From positions 1 to 15,029 of the forward strand of contig DATABA010000050.1 in assembly GCA_036259835.1 (NCBI GenBank): a stretch of 15,029 nucleotides of DNA, in the 5' to 3' direction. The position numbers and the translations under genes were made by a program. This document shows, one piece after another, positions 13,432 through 15,029 of the stretch. Within the stretch, counting starts at the first letter, position 1. The number at the start of each line of letters is the position of its first letter. The notes below the pieces were generated by a model, which had not been told where the DNA came from, searched no databases, and saw only the letters and a list, made by a program, of their open reading frames with translations. The stretch comes from JALYGK01 sp036259835 (GTDB lineage: Bacteria > Actinomycetota > UBA4738).

Positions 13432-15029
13432 GTGAGACCCCTCAAAATCGACCTGAAGGGCTTTACCGCGTTCCGGGAGGCCCAGGAGCTCGACTTCAGC
13501 GCGCTGGACGTCTTCGCCATCTCTGGCCCGACGGGATCGGGGAAGTCTTCGCTTCTGGATGCCATGACCTATGCCCTCTACGGCCGAGTGGAGCGCGTCG
13601 GCGACCGGGTTAGCCAGCTGATCAGCCAGGGACAGCCCCGGATGGCCGTGACGCTGGAGTTTGCGGTGGGGCAGGACCGGTACCGCGTCACTCGATCCAC
13701 TCCGGCCAAGGGCACGACGAAGATCTTGCTGGAGCGCCAGACCACCGACGGATGGAAGCAGGCCGGTGATGGGGCGGACCGAGTGAAGGACGCCGAAAAA
13801 ACGATCTCGCGTCTGATCGGACTGACCTACGACGGGTTCACCCGGTCGGTCGTTCTTCCTCAGGGGAAGTTCGCCGAATTTCTCGTCGGCGACCCAAAGA
13901 AACGCCGTGACATCCTGACCGAGCTCCTCGGCCTATCGCTCTTTCGCCGAATGGCCGAACGAGCCGGCGCGTTGTCGAAGGAGTCCGCAGTTCGAGCGCA
14001 GGCCATGAACGACATGCTCGTCGGCGAGTTCGGCGGCGTTACCGCGGAGGCTCTGAAGGATGCCAGGCGCGCGGCCAAAGAGACGGAGAAACACGAAAAG
14101 CTGCTGGGACAGGCCGCGGAGGAAGTGCTCCAGATCCTGGAGCGGTGGCACCAGACGGAACAGTCCATCGATGAAGTCGGGATGTGTCTGGCGGAAGCGA
14201 TGCGCGCGCGACAAGCCGCGGACACGATTGCCGACGAGCTTCCCCTTGTGGCCGGCCGACTGGAAGTTGCTATTGAGGCAGTCACGGAGCGAGCAGCAGC
14301 GGTCAAGGCGGCCAGGAAAACGGCAAAGGAAGCGGAGGACGCCCTGGAGGACGCAATACAGAAGCTCGGATCCAGCGTCGACCTCACGAAGGCCCAGGGT
14401 CACGCCCACGCGCTCGGCTCGACCCGCGACGCCCTTGTGACGAGAGAGTCCCAGCTGACGGCAGCCAAAGAAGCTGCGACCGGCCACCGTGAAGCGCTTC
14501 TTGCGGCCGAACGCACACTGAAGGAACGCTCTGAGGAGTTCACCGGGCTGGAAATGGGGGTCGCGGCGGCGGAAGACGCAGTGGAGCAGGCTCGCCACAA
14601 CGACCTGGTGGCGGCCGTCACAGCAGGGTTGAAGGCGGGCGATCCTTGTCCCGTGTGCGCCACGCCGCTTCGGGCAACTCCCAAACGAACCGCGAGTCTT
14701 CGATCCGCCACCAGTGCGCTCGAGCGCGTAAAGGTTGCTGCTCGAAAGGCCGCAACAGCGCTTCGCGAGGCCGAACGCCGCCGCGATGAGGCCGACCGAG
14801 AGCTCCAGGCGAACCTCGCCGAGCAACAGCGACTCCGCGAGGAGGTCCAGGAGATGAAGTCGAAGGTGAAGGTCGCACAACGGGGCCTCGCCGCAGTTTT
14901 GGGTGAGCCACTTCCCGACGATCCGGTCTCGGCTATCGACGCCCGTCTTGCCCAACTTCGAGATCTGGAGGTTCGCGAACGGCAGGCAACGGAGCAGGTC
15001 GGCCACGCGACGGAAGCGCTGCTCCGGGC
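13432..15029 (+). CDS. sbcC: SbcC/Rad50-type SMC-like ATPase, 3'-truncated by window edge
   Basis: The first 532 residues of the ATPase and tether subunit of SbcCD. The N-terminus has FTAFREAQELDFSALDVFAI then the Walker A GPTGSGKSS (Lys38-Ser39), and the Q-loop is SVVLPQGKFAEFL (Gln144). Long Ala/Glu/Arg-rich coiled coil runs from about 165 to the edge, interrupted by the zinc hook DPCPVCATP (Cys406, Cys409). The Walker B and signature half lies beyond the window. GTG 13432 is the only ATG, GTG or TTG in frame after the stop at 13351 and has AGGGG eight bases upstream. Unusually, sbcC is separated from sbcD by two intact genes and a long leader. Confidence 0.95.
   Translation, partial: MRPLKIDLKGFTAFREAQELDFSALDVFAISGPTGSGKSSLLDAMTYALYGRVERVGDRVSQLISQGQPRMAVTLEFAVGQDRYRVTRSTPAKGTTKILLERQTTDGWKQAGDGADRVKDAEKTISRLIGLTYDGFTRSVVLPQGKFAEFLVGDPKKRRDILTELLGLSLFRRMAERAGALSKESAVRAQAMNDMLVGEFGGVTAEALKDARRAAKETEKHEKLLGQAAEEVLQILERWHQTEQSIDEVGMCLAEAMRARQAADTIADELPLVAGRLEVAIEAVTERAAAVKAARKTAKEAEDALEDAIQKLGSSVDLTKAQGHAHALGSTRDALVTRESQLTAAKEAATGHREALLAAERTLKERSEEFTGLEMGVAAAEDAVEQARHNDLVAAVTAGLKAGDPCPVCATPLRATPKRTASLRSATSALERVKVAARKAATALREAERRRDEADRELQANLAEQQRLREEVQEMKSKVKVAQRGLAAVLGEPLPDDPVSAIDARLAQLRDLEVRERQATEQVGHATEALLR

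Noticed and set aside
13933..15006. Minus-strand open frame opposite sbcC
   Set aside because: Antisense to the coiled-coil region; its Leu/Arg/Cys-rich composition mirrors the coding strand.

Overview
The window is GC-rich with dense genes and short intergenic gaps. It reads as a chromosome segment of an Actinomycetota-like bacterium, probably an uncultivated or deep-branching lineage. Four things support this: an Lnt–polyprenyl-phosphate-mannose synthase fusion of the mycobacterial Ppm1 kind, a DUF4193 zinc-ribbon protein, a ClpC2-type protein (HTH plus Clp-N repeats), and several -10 boxes placed exactly for leaderless mRNAs. No tRNA, rRNA, CRISPR array or insertion sequence was seen.

Layout. 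Bases 1-3278 (+ strand): the 3' part of gcvPB (glycine decarboxylase subunit 2), a nitroreductase, a clpC2-like gene with a striking four-half-site operator and a leaderless promoter, and a small HEXXH putative metallopeptidase. Bases 3335-6009 (- strand): the lnt-ppm fusion preceded by a DUF4193 gene. Bases 6010-6369: no gene, but the DUF4193 leader, a large nested inverted repeat and the nurA promoter. Bases 6370-9054 (+): nurA and herA, a DNA-end resection pair. Bases 9085-10325 (-): a second nitroreductase and a TMEM175-type channel. Bases 10404-15029 (+): sbcD (Mre11), an AlkZ/YcaQ-like DNA glycosylase, an alkylmercury-lyase (MerB) family gene, and the 5' two thirds or so of sbcC (Rad50).

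The main discovery candidate is the MerB-family gene at 12655-13314. Its reading frame is interrupted by one in-frame TGA (13096-13098), and the codons on both sides encode one continuous family protein. The TGA falls where MerB carries its catalytic Cys159. A six-base-pair hairpin with a GGUC loop begins 13 nt after the TGA; its shape and distance match a bacterial SECIS element and closely resemble E. coli fdhF. The likely reading is a selenocysteine-containing organomercurial lyase (Sec148) with Cys87 and Asp90 as the other catalytic residues. TGA is an ordinary stop for many neighbours, so this is not a reassigned genetic code.

The DNA-repair content is the second theme. NurA-HerA and SbcD-SbcC (Mre11-Rad50), which form one cluster in many thermophilic archaea, lie here within about 9 kb on the same strand. 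An interstrand-crosslink-type glycosylase and the MerB-family gene sit between sbcD and sbcC.
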